DNA of 64,000 nucleotides, from positions 338,836-402,835 of the forward strand of contig JACKQL020000047.1 in the NCBI GenBank assembly GCA_018296165.2. Reading direction: 5' to 3'. The notes under the pieces are model-generated. The model was not told where the DNA came from and made no database searches. It worked only from the letters and a program-made list of their open reading frames with translations. Each line of letters starts with the position of its first letter. The first letter of the stretch is position 1. The position numbers and the translations under genes were made by a program. This DNA is from Termitomyces sp. T153 (lineage: Eukaryota; Basidiomycota; Agaricomycetes; Agaricales; Lyophyllaceae). Shown one piece after another: positions 35,187-46,303 of the stretch.

Positions 35187-35419
35187 TTGAGTGACGGATA
35201 ATGTGTATGCCTCCATTGCTGAATGCTAACAGGTTCTTGTGTCTGTCAATAGAAAATGAAACTGCTTTTTCCAATGCCCTTCATTCTGAAACAGAAGAAC
35301 CTCAATGTCCCCCTTCAGATGTACAAACACTAACTCCAGAGCCCCTGCCAAGCTCTCTGACACCTCCAAAGGTCCATTGGCATGGCCCTGCTTGGGCATG
35401 TCAAATGCTCTGACAGTAT

Positions 35420-35794
35420 GTGATGGCCTCTGCCCCATTCACCAACTCTCTGTGCCTCAATATGGAGATTGAGATGATGGACACTCAGCAAACCTGCAGA
35501 GTCACAGCTCTTCTGGACAGCAGAGTGACAAGACTGTTTCTGGACTTGGAGTTCATCAAATGCCACAGCCTGACCATGCAGCCCCTTCTTAAGCCCATTT
35601 CTGTCTACAACATTGATGGAACGCCTAACAAAGCAGGCACCATCAACTCCATGGTTGATCTGGTCCTCCATTATCAGAACCATGCAGAGTGCACTGTAGT
35701 TGCTGTTACCAGCTTGAGAAGGCAGGACATGATCCTTGGTTTCATATGGCTTCAGAACTACAACCCAAGGTTGATTGGACCAAAAGAGAGGTAA
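35420..35794 (+). pseudogene. Gypsy aspartic protease, catalytic Gly lost
   Basis: TALLDSRVTRLFLDLEFIKC and YNIDGTPNKAG are the active-site and flap-region motifs of gypsy retropepsins. The expected D-S/T-G is DSR here. DMILGFIWLQNYNP is the C-terminal (G-x-x-W-L) motif. Frames at 35689-36081 and 36142-36357 continue toward the reverse transcriptase with shifts. Confidence 0.78.
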
Positions 35795-36141
35795 CCATGA
35801 GCAGGTGTCCCTGGAAGTGTTCTGCCTGTGCCATGGAGGACAGAGTGGAGTGCCAGACCCAAGTTTGGGAGCATGCAGCCATCCATGCATGTTATGCTGG
35901 CCCTCTCCCCTTTGCAGATCTAGACCTCCTAGATCTCCTGCCTCTGGCATTCCCTCATAGAGAGGCCCTCTACAAGGACAATTGGAGCAACAGCAGAGCC
36001 CTGGAGGAGGAGTGTGGAGGGGAGTTTGGTGGCATATGTGAGCTGGAGCTTCTGGACAAAGCAGTAGAAGTAAGGGATTGAATCTATGCTACTACTATAC
36101 ACCCACTGCCCTCCATCACAGAGATCTGGGCTAGCCAGACC

Positions 36142-36435
36142 ATGTCTCAATGGCTGGCCCAGGCATTTGCTGCTAATGCCATGCCTCAAAAGTTCCAGGA
36201 TGTGGTACCCCCCTATCTTCATGCATTTGAGGATGTGTTCTCCAAAGCTTTGTTTGACTCGCTTCTGAAGCACAAGAGGTGGGACCACACCATCAAACTG
36301 CTACCAGACTCTGCACCCTCCAGCTGTAAGGTCTACTCACTTGCACCCTGGGAATAGAATGAGCTCAATGCATTCTTGCAGAAGAACCTGGACTCCAGTC
36401 ACATCTGCCCATCCAAGTCTCTGATGGCTTCTCCA
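36142..36435 (+). pseudogene. N-terminal part of gypsy reverse transcriptase, before nested LTR
   Basis: PYLHAFEDVFSKALFDSLLK and RWDHTIKLLPDSAP match the region before the RT palm. After a TAG at 36356-36358, the frame continues to SHICPSKSLMASP, where the solo LTR is inserted. Confidence 0.75.
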
Positions 36436-37579
36436 TGTCACGACCCGTTCCCCAAAACCCCGCACATCGTCCATCAAACCCCCGAACCCCCAAAAGGACC
36501 CCAACGCTCCGCCGAACTTCCGCCCATGCCCACGCCTACTTCGGCTAACTCCGACACCTTCCCGGCTAACTCCGACGGCCCCCTGGCCAACTTTGGTGCC
36601 TGCCCCGCAGCCACTGACACTTACCCTGGGCTTCCCAAACCCCGAGAACCACCCCCGCTATTCCTGATCTTCGCCCACCCATCATTAACTCGACACCCTG
36701 CTTCCTCCGACCTATTCCGGAATATCACGACAACCTCGGAACAACCCGCGATCCCATCAACGTATCAGCGCGGCACGATCTTCGATCACAACCGACACCC
36801 GCCCACTCCGTCAAGCCCCACCAAGCCCCGCCGCCACAGCCGACGTACCCCGAAGTCCTCCGGTAGTCAGTATATAAGTCATCGAGTAGCTCTTCGTACT
36901 CCAGTCTTGATATTGCTTAACGTTACCTATGGTCTGATTGCTTCCTTTTTGTGTTTTGTGTTCGTTTTCGTGTCTCTTTCTCCTTACTCTCAGTTTCCCG
37001 GTCTTATCTCAGTCTCCCGGTCTTATCTCAGTCTCCCGGTCTTGCCTCGTCCCCTTTTCGTTATTGTTCTCGTTATCGTTTCGTACCTCCACTCGAATCT
37101 ACTCTTGTTCCATATTGTCTCGTCCGACGCTGTCTCGGTGACGTCGTCTGACCCTTGTGCCCAATTCTTCATCAACCCTAACGACCTCACGAACTCCGCG
37201 ATTATAATTACGAACCCCGACACTCCTTACCAGGTCCGAACCTCACTCTTCGCTCGGTCCCGGACTCCATCAACTCCAAATGATCTCCCATCAAACCCCG
37301 GCTCCGCCCCCGTTGATCACACAGCCACCTACTCCCTTGCTTCCGCAAATCTCCCGTACGGCCTTCTGCCTGAACCCCGCCAAGACCGTCTCATTTCCCC
37401 ACAATCCGACTTCTCCGGACCTTCCCGGACCTGTCTGGATCACATCTCCCAATTACCCGCGCAAACCACCAGGACCCAGAACGTCTTCGAGTGTCCGGTC
37501 ACCAATGCAGGGGAATCACGCCCGCCTAGTAAGGACTCGCCCAGTGCAGCTGCGCCCCCGAGGTCAGCGGACCCTGACA
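36436..37579 (+). mobile_element. CpG-rich solo LTR (1144 bp) inserted in reverse transcriptase
   Basis: Starts TGTCACGACCC and ends GACCCTGACA, so it has TG...CA ends. The 5-bp duplicate CTCCA flanks it exactly (36431-36435 and 37580-37584). Removing one duplicate and the insert restores MASP directly to VFFIKKKD in frame. A TATA box TATATAAG is at 36871-36878. Three 19-bp units (CAGTCTCCCGGTCTTATCT and variants) stand in tandem at 36991-37047. A 414-codon open frame (36376-37620) runs through it by chance. Unlike its host element it is full of CpG. No internal element sequence is present, as expected after LTR-LTR recombination. Confidence 0.92.
36991..37047 (+). repeat. 19-bp tandem repeat, three units, in the solo LTR
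   Basis: Units at 36991-37009, 37010-37028 and 37029-37047, differing at one to three positions, downstream of the TATA box in the expected transcribed part of the LTR. Confidence 0.85.
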
Positions 37580-37584
37580 CTCCA

Positions 37585-38694
37585 GTCTTCTTCATCAAAA
37601 AGAAGGATAGCTCCCTCTGACTGGTCCAGGACTACTGAGTACTCAATGCCATGATGGTGAAGAACTGTTACCCTCTCCCCCTCATCTCTGAGCTCATCAA
37701 CAACCTCTGGGGTGCACAATACTTCACTAAGCTGAACATCTGGTGGGGTTACAACAACATGTGCATTCAGGAGGGAGATGAGTGGAAGGCTGCCTTCTGG
37801 ACCAACTGGGGATTGTTCAAGCCACTTGTTATGTTCTTTGGACTTACCAATAGCCCCACCACCTTCCAGACTATGATGAACAACATCTTCTGGGACCTCA
37901 TAGCAGAGGGCATATGGTGTGTGTACCTTGACAACATCCTCATCTATACCAAAATGATGAAGGAACACCATCAGATCACTTGCTTTGTCCTGGAACGCCT
38001 TTGCTAGCACCAGCTCTACCTCAAGCTGGAGAAGTGTGAGTTTGAACAAACCTGGATTGAGTACCTTGGCCTGATCATATCGCACAGAACTGCAGAGATG
38101 GACCCAGTGAAGGTAGCAGGCATGGCAGAGTGGCTGGAGCCCAAGAACAAGAAGAAGGTGCAGGCATTCCTTGGTTTTGCAAACTTCTACTGGAGATTCA
38201 TCCAGGACTTCTCACACCATGCCCATCCACTATTTGACCTTACAGGAAAGGATGTTCCATGGAGTTGGGGACCTCTGGAGCAGACAGCCTTTGACACTCT
38301 CAAGTGCACTGTGACCTCCAGACCTGTCCTCCTCTTCTCAGATGACAATTCTTCCTTCCAGGTAGAGGCCAACTGCTCTGACTTTGCCACTGGAGCCATG
38401 CTCTCACAGCAATCTCTGGAGGATGGGAAGTGGCATCCAGTGGCCTTTTACTCCAAGAGCCTGAACGCAGTGGAGTGGAACTACAAGATCCATGACAAAG
38501 AGATGCTGGCCATCATCCAGTCATTTGAGAAGTGGCAGCACATCCTGGAAGGTGCACAGCACAAGTTTGAGGTCTGGGCAGATCACAAGAACCTCAAATA
38601 CTTCCAGACAGCCAAGAAGCTCAATTGCCAACAGGCCTGGTGGTCCCTCTACCTTGCCAACTTTGACTTCTCCTTGCACCACAAGCCTGGCCCA
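37585..38694 (+). pseudogene. Gypsy reverse transcriptase and RNase H, after nested LTR
   Basis: VFFIKKKDSSL is followed by stops, then NCYPLPLISELINNLWGAQY. FGLTNSPTTFQTMMNNIFWD is motif B. The catalytic block is CVYLDNILIY, with the second Asp changed to Asn (37933-37935). KVQAFLGFANFYWRFIQDFS, FQVEANCSDFATGAMLSQQ and NYKIHDKEMLAI are thumb/connection and RNase H. Ends at LANFDFSLHHKPG against the 3' LTR. Confidence 0.85.
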
Positions 38695-38925
38695 TGCCCT
38701 AGGGTTAGGAGTAGCTCTGGTCATCTGTACAGTAGTTCCAATGCCTCTGCTGCCTGCTGATGCACCACACTGAGTAGTGGGGATCCTCAGACTTGTTCTC
38801 TTCAGATTCCTCTCTGCTAGGTGATTAGTTACTGGTTGTATCATTGTCTACTCCACTAATATACTTTGGATTCCCCTCTGCTAGCTGCATGACTCCAATC
38901 TGCCACTCTGGAGGTTGCTCTTACA
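38695..38925 (+). repeat. Gypsy (plus) 3' LTR
   Basis: 231 bp, partner of 33626-33856, starting TGCCCTAGGG directly after the RNase H fragment. Confidence 0.72.
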
Positions 38926-39400
38926 GTATCTGTATGGCCATGCATGGCTGACAAATGTGAAGGCAAGGAGACTTGTTGTCAATGGCAGTCCCCTCTGTGC
39001 AGAAATGTTTCCAACTCTGCTGAGGTCAACTCCATTACCTGCTGCATAGTGCAGTCTCTCAGGTCTGGAGCAGTGTAGAAGGAGATCCAATGGAACTCCT
39101 GAATGAGAGTAGTATGTATCTACTCCCTCATTGTCACTCTAGCTCAGCTCTCCTGAATGAGCTTCAGAAGCAGCCATAGCTGCTCTGGATTCATGGACAT
39201 CCCTTGTGGAGCCCACCAATATAACAATTCATAGCATGGGGATATATGGGATATCCCTGCCATCTCTGTACAGCAAGCAAAGACCACTTTGTCACTAACA
39301 AAAACTGCATTGGTTGTTGTTGACCAGTAGAAGTTGGGGTGAAGAATACCCCTAAAAATTTTTTGGTGCTCATTCATAGCACCCACAAACCATCATGGTC
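38926..39400. other. CpG-free stretch without recognisable gene
   Basis: Between the plus-strand gypsy 3' LTR and low-complexity minus-strand frames. Nothing recognised. Confidence 0.4.
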
Positions 39401-39402
39401 TC

Positions 39403-41178
39403 CTAGCTATCTGGAAGGTGGCTGAACACTGTATCATTTAGATGCTTGAGGTCCAGTTTGGCCTTCTCAGCATTGATAGTTAACAGCTGTTTGGCATTAG
39501 CATTGTGTTGCTTCTTGTGATGATGCTCATTAGTGTTGTCATCTGAGTCACTGTTCAAAATGCATTGTTCAGATGTTGGGACATCATCATCATCATTGCT
39601 GCCTGAGTCAGATGCCACTGGAGCACCCATGGCTGCTTGAGCAGCTTGCACTTGGGTAACAAAGAACTCTTCATCATGGGGATTCCAGTGTGCTACTGGA
39701 ATGGGCTCCTAGAACAGGGAACTGGGGATAATATAGGCCCTTGATTTGAGGACCTCAATCATTCCTGCCTCTGATTCCTGCAGCACATTTGCAGGAAAAC
39801 AATCAAAATGATGACAACCACAGGGTTGTCTGCCACTACTGGAGTTATGGCTGGCTTTGCAGTACCAGCCTTTGTTGTGGTGGACCTTGACAGTCCAACC
39901 TTAGCTGCTGCTGGCTTCAGTGGCCTAGCTTTAGCCACCACTGGGCTTGCTGGTCCAGTGATGGGCAAAGACACCTTGAAATCAGGGTGCTTGTCCATCC
40001 TCTGATTATCACCAGCAGGCACATCATTATCATAGGGCACAGGTGATGCCCTCTGAGTCAAGAATCCCTCAACAAATACAAAAGGCTCTATGAGAGCCTT
40101 CTTTGCTTCTGGAAGTTGAGGAGGGGAAACCACCTGCTTCCCTTTCCCCAAAGCTGAATGAAAGAGGTCTGTTTGGGCCTCATCCCTTTGGTTACAAACA
40201 ATGTCAAATTTGTTCAGAACTTGAGATATTGTCAACTGCACTATGTGGTTATCAAGAATGTCAGCCCTAATGTCCACTGGTACTCCAGCTTCATAAAGCC
40301 ACCAGAGGAGGTGAACAATTTGCTCATCTATAGTAGTAGAGGGCTCAGGCTCTTTTGCTTTGCTCTTGCCCTTCTCCTTTGCACAGAAGCATTGCTTGAC
40401 CATCTTCCAGGCAGTTGATGAGGGAGTGCTACTCCCCTGTGCTGGTGTAGAAGGCAACATTGCAGTCATCTTTCCTTTTCCTTTATTGGTCAAGGTAGCC
40501 ACTGGATGCCCCAACACACTTGATGATGAGGATGGGGCATTTTGACAAACACACCACAGTAGGCAACAGTGAGTATGACTGCCTTGGAGGGGCCAACAAC
40601 TGCATCAGAGCCATGATTGATTCTGGGCTGTTGTTGTCCACCTCCATTGCCTCTGATGGAGCAGGAGCAGAGACTGAAATTCTTACTTGTGACAACATAG
40701 TGGCAGGTCATTGTTGACCTGCTGTGCCTGTTGTATGGCTGAGGCCAGTTACTGGTGGTAGGGCTACAGCAAATTGTGGCACCATGTATTGCTGGAACTC
40801 CTAGGACTGCACAGGCTGTGGGCCCACAGAGTATTCAAAATTCATGGATGAGAGCATCTGAGGTCCCCCACATCCTCTTCCAAGTCCTCTACACTGTGGG
40901 GGCATACCACATCCCTGCACTGGCAACTGCTGCATTGCCACTGTGTAGCTAGGCAGGGCCACATCTCCTGGCACTGCTGCAGGTCCTCTGCCCATGGGTC
41001 TTGTTTCTTTTGGAGCTGGGGCTGCTCTTCTTATTGCTGGGGGCACTACATTCCCAGGCACTAAGCCTCCTGCCAATGCAGCAAAGCCACCAAACCCAGA
41101 GAGTGAGCTACTTCCTGGTCCTCCCCCTCTTGAGCTCTGTTCAGAGCTCACTGAATATCTTGGCAGACTCATGTCCAC
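39403..41178 (-). pseudogene. Low-complexity minus-strand frames, probably retroelement-derived
   Basis: Frames at 41178-40801 (Gly/Pro-rich, RGGGPGSSSLSGFGGFAALA), 40517-39759 (Lys/Pro/Ala-rich, with a globular-looking part DEQIVHLLWWLYEAGVPVDI) and 39651-39403 (acidic, Ser/Asp-rich). No known domain seen. CpG-free like the adjoining gypsy sequence. They could be gag-like or accessory sequence of another element; a host gene cannot be excluded. Confidence 0.35.
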
Positions 41179-41400
41179 CTTGCCAGGTCATTTCTTTTTC
41201 TTGCCCATTGGGCAAGGAGTCTTCCTACACTAAGTTGGCATGTCACACCAACAATGGGGTAGAAGACAAAGAGCAGTTGGACTTTGTGCTCAGCCAAAAA
41301 ATTGGCTGACATAATATTTGATGGCTGCCAGCACAGCAGCCTGTCCAACTTCTGGATTAAGTCAAGTTGACTTAGTCCTTCTAGCCAACTGCACAGGGTG

Positions 41401-41616
41401 TCATATGCTCTGTAGCTCCAAATACCTGTCAAGGGCTGCTAGGTCCTTGCAGGTGGCAAGGGACTCCCAAGTGGTGTCTTCCAAGCTCCAACAAACCTCA
41501 AACTTGAGGTTTGTTCCATCCCAACAATGATCTAACAGGTCATTGATGAACCATTCTTGGTTGTCTGGGGCACCAAAGTTGTATGGCTCTGGTGTTGCTC
41601 TGTTAGGGAACAGCAC
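41401..41616 (-). pseudogene. Gypsy chromodomain
   Basis: EWFINDLLDHCWDGTNLKFE followed by VCWSLEDTTWESLATCKDL and ALDRYLELQ has the aromatic and acidic pattern of chromodomains at the end of chromovirus integrases, which are thought to steer integration to heterochromatin. Confidence 0.8.
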
Positions 41617-41673
41617 ATTGTTGCTGGCCTTGTATGGTCACAGCAGCAACACAAGGCACTTAGGATGAATCCT

Positions 41674-42787
41674 TCATTCCTGGAGTGCCATAGGCAACTC
41701 CAACACATAATTGGAGGTCTCATTAAAGGCCTCCAAAATTTTATATGGCCCAACCCACTTCAGACAGAGCTTCCTAGCTCTGCCCTTTGGAAGATTGAGG
41801 TTTTTTGTCAAAAGGTACACCAGTGCCCCTTTCTCCAGCTCTGGATCAGGCCTACAATGCAAATTAGTGAGGTGTGTCTGAAAGACACATGCTTCAATCA
41901 TTGCATTGTGGGCTGCTGCTAAGTTCTTTAGAGCTTGGCAGGCAAACTGCTGAATACCCTTGGGAATTGCAGTATCAGACCTGATCTCACAAATTATAGA
42001 TAGCATGTAGCCACCATTTAATTTGAACAGTGCAAACAGTGTTGTCTCTCAAATGCTTGCATTTATAATGAACTCAGTTAAGTCTATTTGACTTTACCAG
42101 TCTTTCTAGTCTAGGCACAGGCATGTTTGGTCTGTCCATCCATCTGCAGATGGAAGGACATTGACATTAGGAGCATTGCTCCTAATGACTTATGCACTTC
42201 ACACCACTATTGAAACATGAACTTAGGATCTTGGTCACTGACAATCAAGCTTAGGAGGCCATGCAGCCTCAATATCTTGCACATGTATATCCATGATAGC
42301 TGCAACACTGTCATGGTAGTGTGCACTAGAATCAGGTGCACCATGCTTGTTATACAACAAATAACTACCCAAAAGTAGTTATACCCCTTGGATTTGGGGA
42401 ATGGGCCTATAAAGTCCATTCCTATGGAATATTATGGCTTAACTGGGATGGGCAGGGAGTGTAATTTCCCTGAAGGGAGATGATTGCTCCCCTTTGCCTG
42501 CTGGCATAATTGGCATGTGGCACATAATGCACATGCATCTGCAGCCACTGTTGGCCACCAATACTAATGATGGATATATTCCATTGTTCTTGGGCACCAA
42601 AGTACCCAACTACACAATGTGCTTGGTCAAGCAGTTTGGTTACCATCTCCCACTCATGAGGGATGCACAGCACCTCATGGCCTGGGAGATTAGTAGTCCA
42701 AAGTAGCTTGTTGTGTAGTTGGAAGGACTTATAGTCCTTTAGCCAATGTAAAATCTCAGCAAAGAGCTTGTCTTTGCTGTACAGCAA
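41674..42787 (-). pseudogene. Gypsy integrase (three frames)
   Basis: 42787-42422 holds the N-terminal zinc-binding region. 42419-42207 has MDFIGPFPKSKGYNYFWVV and LIVSDQDPKF (first two Asp of DDE). 42006-41674 has KLCLKWVGPYKILEAFNETS, the GPY module. Stops and frameshifts separate them. Confidence 0.78.
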
Positions 42788-43089
42788 CTGGATCTAACAG
42801 AGGAACTCTCTGTCAGATCTACCCTGAGGTTGCAGAGACTGAGCTATCCCTAGGATGGCCTTGCTGAGCATCATGTCTTCATTGACACCACTGCTATCAA
42901 ACCCTTGTTGAGCCTGATCTAATTCTCTTTGCCATCAGTACTGCCAGCAAGCCCTTGTGCTTCCTCATCACAAAGTTTGTGATGATCCCACACCTGCTGG
43001 CTTCTGTGGCTAGGTCCATTGTGGAGAGCACATATCTGATCCAGTTGTGCCTACATCTCCTGCAGTCATGTTGGGGGCAAATCATCCCC

Positions 43090-43380
43090 CTATGGATCAA
43101 TATGTGCATCTGCTTGTATGTAGTCATAGATGTGGTGTATGTCTTGAGGGGGGTTGCTTTCAAAGTAGTGGGATAGACAGTCCACTACCTTATATGTCAT
43201 GTCAAAATTGAATCTCAACATATAGTCCATCCACTGTTGTTGATGGGATGATAGATTCTGTTGAGTTTTGAAAAACTCAAGGGCTTTATGATCCATTATG
43301 ATGTGGATCTTATATCCCAGAAGCTTATCCTCCCATTTGAGGAGAGCCTCTAGAATAGCCAGCATCTCTAGTTCATGCAT
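43090..43380 (-). pseudogene. Gypsy RNase H
   Basis: MHELEMLAILEALLKWEDKL and the strand IHIIMDHKALEFFKTQQNLS are typical RNase H motifs directly following the reverse transcriptase. Confidence 0.8.
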
Positions 43381-43493
43381 GGCATAATTTTGCTCCTAGC
43401 TAGCCAACATTTCTGCCAGCTTGGGCCTTGTCCATACATAGCTCTGATGCCTGTCTTTGAGGTGTTGCAGATCAGCCATATAGGATCCTTGTG

Positions 43494-44402
43494 TCAAGGA
43501 TCAATTGGCTGAATAATGAGTGTTTCAGCACAGGTCTGTTTGATCATATTGAAACACTGTTGATGAATAGGTTGCCAGTGAAATGGTGATCCATTCTGCA
43601 TCATGGCCATTAGTGGCCCAGTGTAGGCAGAGATATTGGGCAGAAAGTTCCCAATGTAGTTCACCAACCCCACAAAGCTTTGGATATTGTTGTAGGTAGG
43701 AGTGCACCACTCCTGGATCCTGTTCAACTTATCCATATCAGGGTGTATACTCTGAGAGTCAATAACATGGCCAAGGCACTTTACATGCTTGGCATATAGC
43801 TCATACTTCTTCCATTTGAGGTACAGCTTGTTCTTGCATAGTCTTTCAAAGACTACTCTGAGATGCTGCTCATGCTCTTCAATGAAGTCTGAAAAGACAA
43901 AAATGTCATCTAAATACACATGCATCCATTTCCTGATGATGTCCCTAAATATGGACGTTATCAGGCATTGAAATATCACTGGCACATTACAGTCACCAAT
44001 CTGCATGATATTGCTGCAATATGTACCAGTGATGGTCATGAATGCAGTCTTTGGTATGTCTGATGTATATATCCTCACTTGCTTATACACATCTGTGAGG
44101 TCAATTTTTGACCTCACTGGTGTGTGAGCTACATCTTCCCTAATGACCTCTTGATCTAAGGGTGTTACATCCTTAATGGTATTGTTGTTGCAGTGGTGTG
44201 CATCTAATGCAGTTTGCAAAGATCCATTCTTGAAAATACACAGTAATGGTGCAGCCTGGTTGGCTGCACAAGGTTCCCACCACTTAGCATGCACATAGCA
44301 ATCAATTTTATCTTGCAACTGCTGCTGGAGTGACTTAGGGCACCTTGGCATAAAGTATGAGTACTGTTTGGTCTCATCTATGAGATTTATCTCATGATTC
44401 AC
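43494..44402 (-). pseudogene. Gypsy reverse transcriptase, long intact stretch
   Basis: 302 uninterrupted codons. SKIDLTDVYKQVRI is motif A region, CNVPVIFQCLITSIFRDIIR motif B, and HVYLDDIFVFSDFIEEHEQH the catalytic block with both Asp kept. CLGHVIDSQSIHPDMDK and FVGLVNYIGNFLPN follow. The FGL...AP consensus before motif B is eroded. The two catalytic Asp are coded GAT GAC (complement 43905-43910), a pair with no CpG. Confidence 0.85.
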
Positions 44403-45109
44403 TTCACACTATGGAGGAAGTTCCTCCTTAGTTCCATTGACTATGTTCTGGAACTCATTGTACCACCACTGTCAAAGGCAAGAAATATTGCCTTCTGTTA
44501 GCTTGGCAGGCCATGCCTTCCCATTGTCTACTCTAGGCCAAGGATGACATTCACCTTGACCACCTTTGACTGTGGCACTACCTTTGTGTACTTGTCCCAC
44601 AAAGCCATCAAACAGATCTCTGATTTGTCTGGTATGATTAGCTGGGCAGGGCAACAGTTTATCCTGCCTTTTGGATCATTCCATGAGTATTCAAACTTGC
44701 TAGGCTCAGATATCTCATCCTCCATAGCCAGTCTGTATACTTCACCCACAGGAGTCAACCTTCTTACCCCTTCCTGCCATGTCAGGTCAGCTATGACCTG
44801 ATTCCACTCCTATAGCATTTGTAGATTGTATGCCCATTCAAGGGTAGGCCTTGGGATTGATCTATCCCAAATCCTTCACTCTCTTGTCATCAAAGTATTG
44901 ATTCGATCCTTCCAGTGTACTCTCCCCCCCTTCTGGAGAGTACTCTTCTGATACTCTTCCTTGGAAATCAGTAGAGATGGATGTTCCTCAGGTAAATTCT
45001 TTGTTACCCACACCCCATTGTCATCCACTACCTCTTCCATGGTGGGCTGCATGAGTCCACTAGGGAGTCATGGCTGTTTGTCACGCCACTTCTCCACAGT
45101 ATGGAAGCA

Positions 45110-45322
45110 TCACACATGCCCATCAGCATCCTCCAACTCCAACTTGTAAGCTGGAGTTGCTATTCCATCAATGACCACCTGGTCATTCTCAAAGTCCAGG
45201 AGGACCTTATGGGCCCCCATGAATGGTGTCCCTATGATCATGTCAGAACTCTGTTGACCTGTAGCAATATTAAGTATGTGTACTACAGGAGAAGTAAGTA
45301 ATTGGTAAGTAAAATAAGACAA
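45110..45322 (-). pseudogene. Gypsy retropepsin C-terminal part
   Basis: DMIIGTPFMGAHKVLLDFEN is the conserved G-T-P-F strand region of gypsy proteases. The N-terminal half with the catalytic Asp is missing because the element is cut near 45300. Confidence 0.7.
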
Positions 45323-45530
45323 AGCTGGACATACCCTCCGTTCACCGAAAAGAACTGAGGGAATCCATATATAGAAGGTATTTTATACGGCCGTCCAGAC
45401 GACTGTGACTGAGGTACTGTATAGTCGCAATCGGTGACGATCGAGCTTTATGGAGAAAGAAATGAAAAAGGAAATCAATTTGAGATTACCGAACGCGACC
45501 GCCCACAGCTGGAGGTCGTCTTGTAACAAT
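45323..45530. other. CpG-normal junction sequence, possible LTR remnant
   Basis: 208 bp between the truncated gypsy protease and repeat R copy 2. On the minus strand it begins TGTTACAAGACGACC and contains TATA-like TATAAAATACC, which would suit an LTR end, but I found no partner copy or target duplicate. Confidence 0.35.
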
Positions 45531-46100
45531 TTTGATATCTTGGCAAGATCTTGAAACACCGATCTGAATTAAAGTCTCTCTCTGGGAGTTATCGGACATA
45601 CTTTCGAGCTGTCTCCAAATGAGAATGTCGCACGATTGATATCTCGTCTCGGCGCTTATATTAGCGAGCTTTCACTTTTCTTGTATTCTCTTCCGGAACT
45701 ATATCACTCTCAACCATGCTTCGCGAAACCAGAATGGATATGTATCCTTCGCTTAAAAGGCGCAACTTGTTTCCGTGGAAACCCCATCTCTTCAAGTTCT
45801 TTCTTCCCTGTAACTGATTGTCAAATGTGATACATGGCCGGATGAAGGATTTCATTGTTCCTTTGTCGGCTTAGACTCCTATCAAAGTCTGATCAGTACC
45901 AACGAGTTACAGCAAGTTGCGAGATTAATACATTTAGCCGACGATGATAGTCAGTCTTGGTGTAATAGATTTGCCATTTAGAACACGTTCTTGGTCCTCT
46001 CAAAGGTGTCATAGAGAGCCTACATGGACACACAGTCCCGTACTTTCTCCTTGTTCGTTTTTTCTTGCTTCTCGATCGATATGTGACAGTATAAACTCGT
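45531..46100 (+). repeat. Triplicated host sequence R, copy 2
   Basis: Aligns with 11672-12300 and 53398-54010 from ttttgatatcttggcaagat onward. Confidence 0.72.
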
Positions 46101-46303
46101 GGACTGTGAACTGTGGCGTTATCCGCGTGGGTAACAATAGACCACAAGTCCACTCGTAGGTGGGTAGAATGATATCGGTACCGATCTTAATTCAAACATG
46201 CAGTATAGAACATTAGCGGCGACAATCTGGATTACATATCGGATGAGACAATCTTAAATACATATCAATAACTTGACGTGAACGCAGCGGATATTCAATT
46301 CAA

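Larger units (their letters stand above)
33626..38925 (+). mobile_element. Ty3/gypsy retrotransposon, plus strand, integrase lost, with nested solo LTR
   Basis: Direct repeats of 231 bp (33626-33856 and 38695-38925) beginning TGCCCTAGGGTTAG and ending CTTACA are taken as LTRs. Between them are gag, zinc knuckle, protease, reverse transcriptase and RNase H on the plus strand. RNase H ends abruptly at LHHKPG, and the 3' LTR follows at once, so integrase is deleted. I could not find matching target duplicates (ATCAT upstream, GTATC downstream), which also suggests rearrangement. CpG is nearly absent except in the nested LTR at 36436-37579. Confidence 0.82.
41190..45322 (-). mobile_element. Chromodomain-bearing Ty3/gypsy element, minus strand, 5' truncated
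   Basis: On the minus strand: protease C-terminal part (45322-45110), linker, reverse transcriptase (44402-43494), RNase H (43380-43090), integrase (42787-41674) and chromodomain (41616-41401). No gag is found: at about 45300 the sequence switches abruptly to CpG-normal DNA leading into host repeat R. LTRs were not identified. Confidence 0.82.

Noticed and set aside
36991..37047. Short tandem repeats resembling operator sites
   Set aside because: They lie in the expected transcribed part of an LTR and are best explained as replication slippage.
36376..37620. 414-codon open frame rich in Pro and Ser
   Set aside because: It is the gypsy reverse transcriptase frame reading by chance through an inserted solo LTR; the CTCCA target duplicates and restored frame show the insert is non-coding.
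33626..38925. Intact, active gypsy element
   Set aside because: Integrase is missing, the catalytic protease and RT residues are changed, and stops and a nested LTR interrupt pol.
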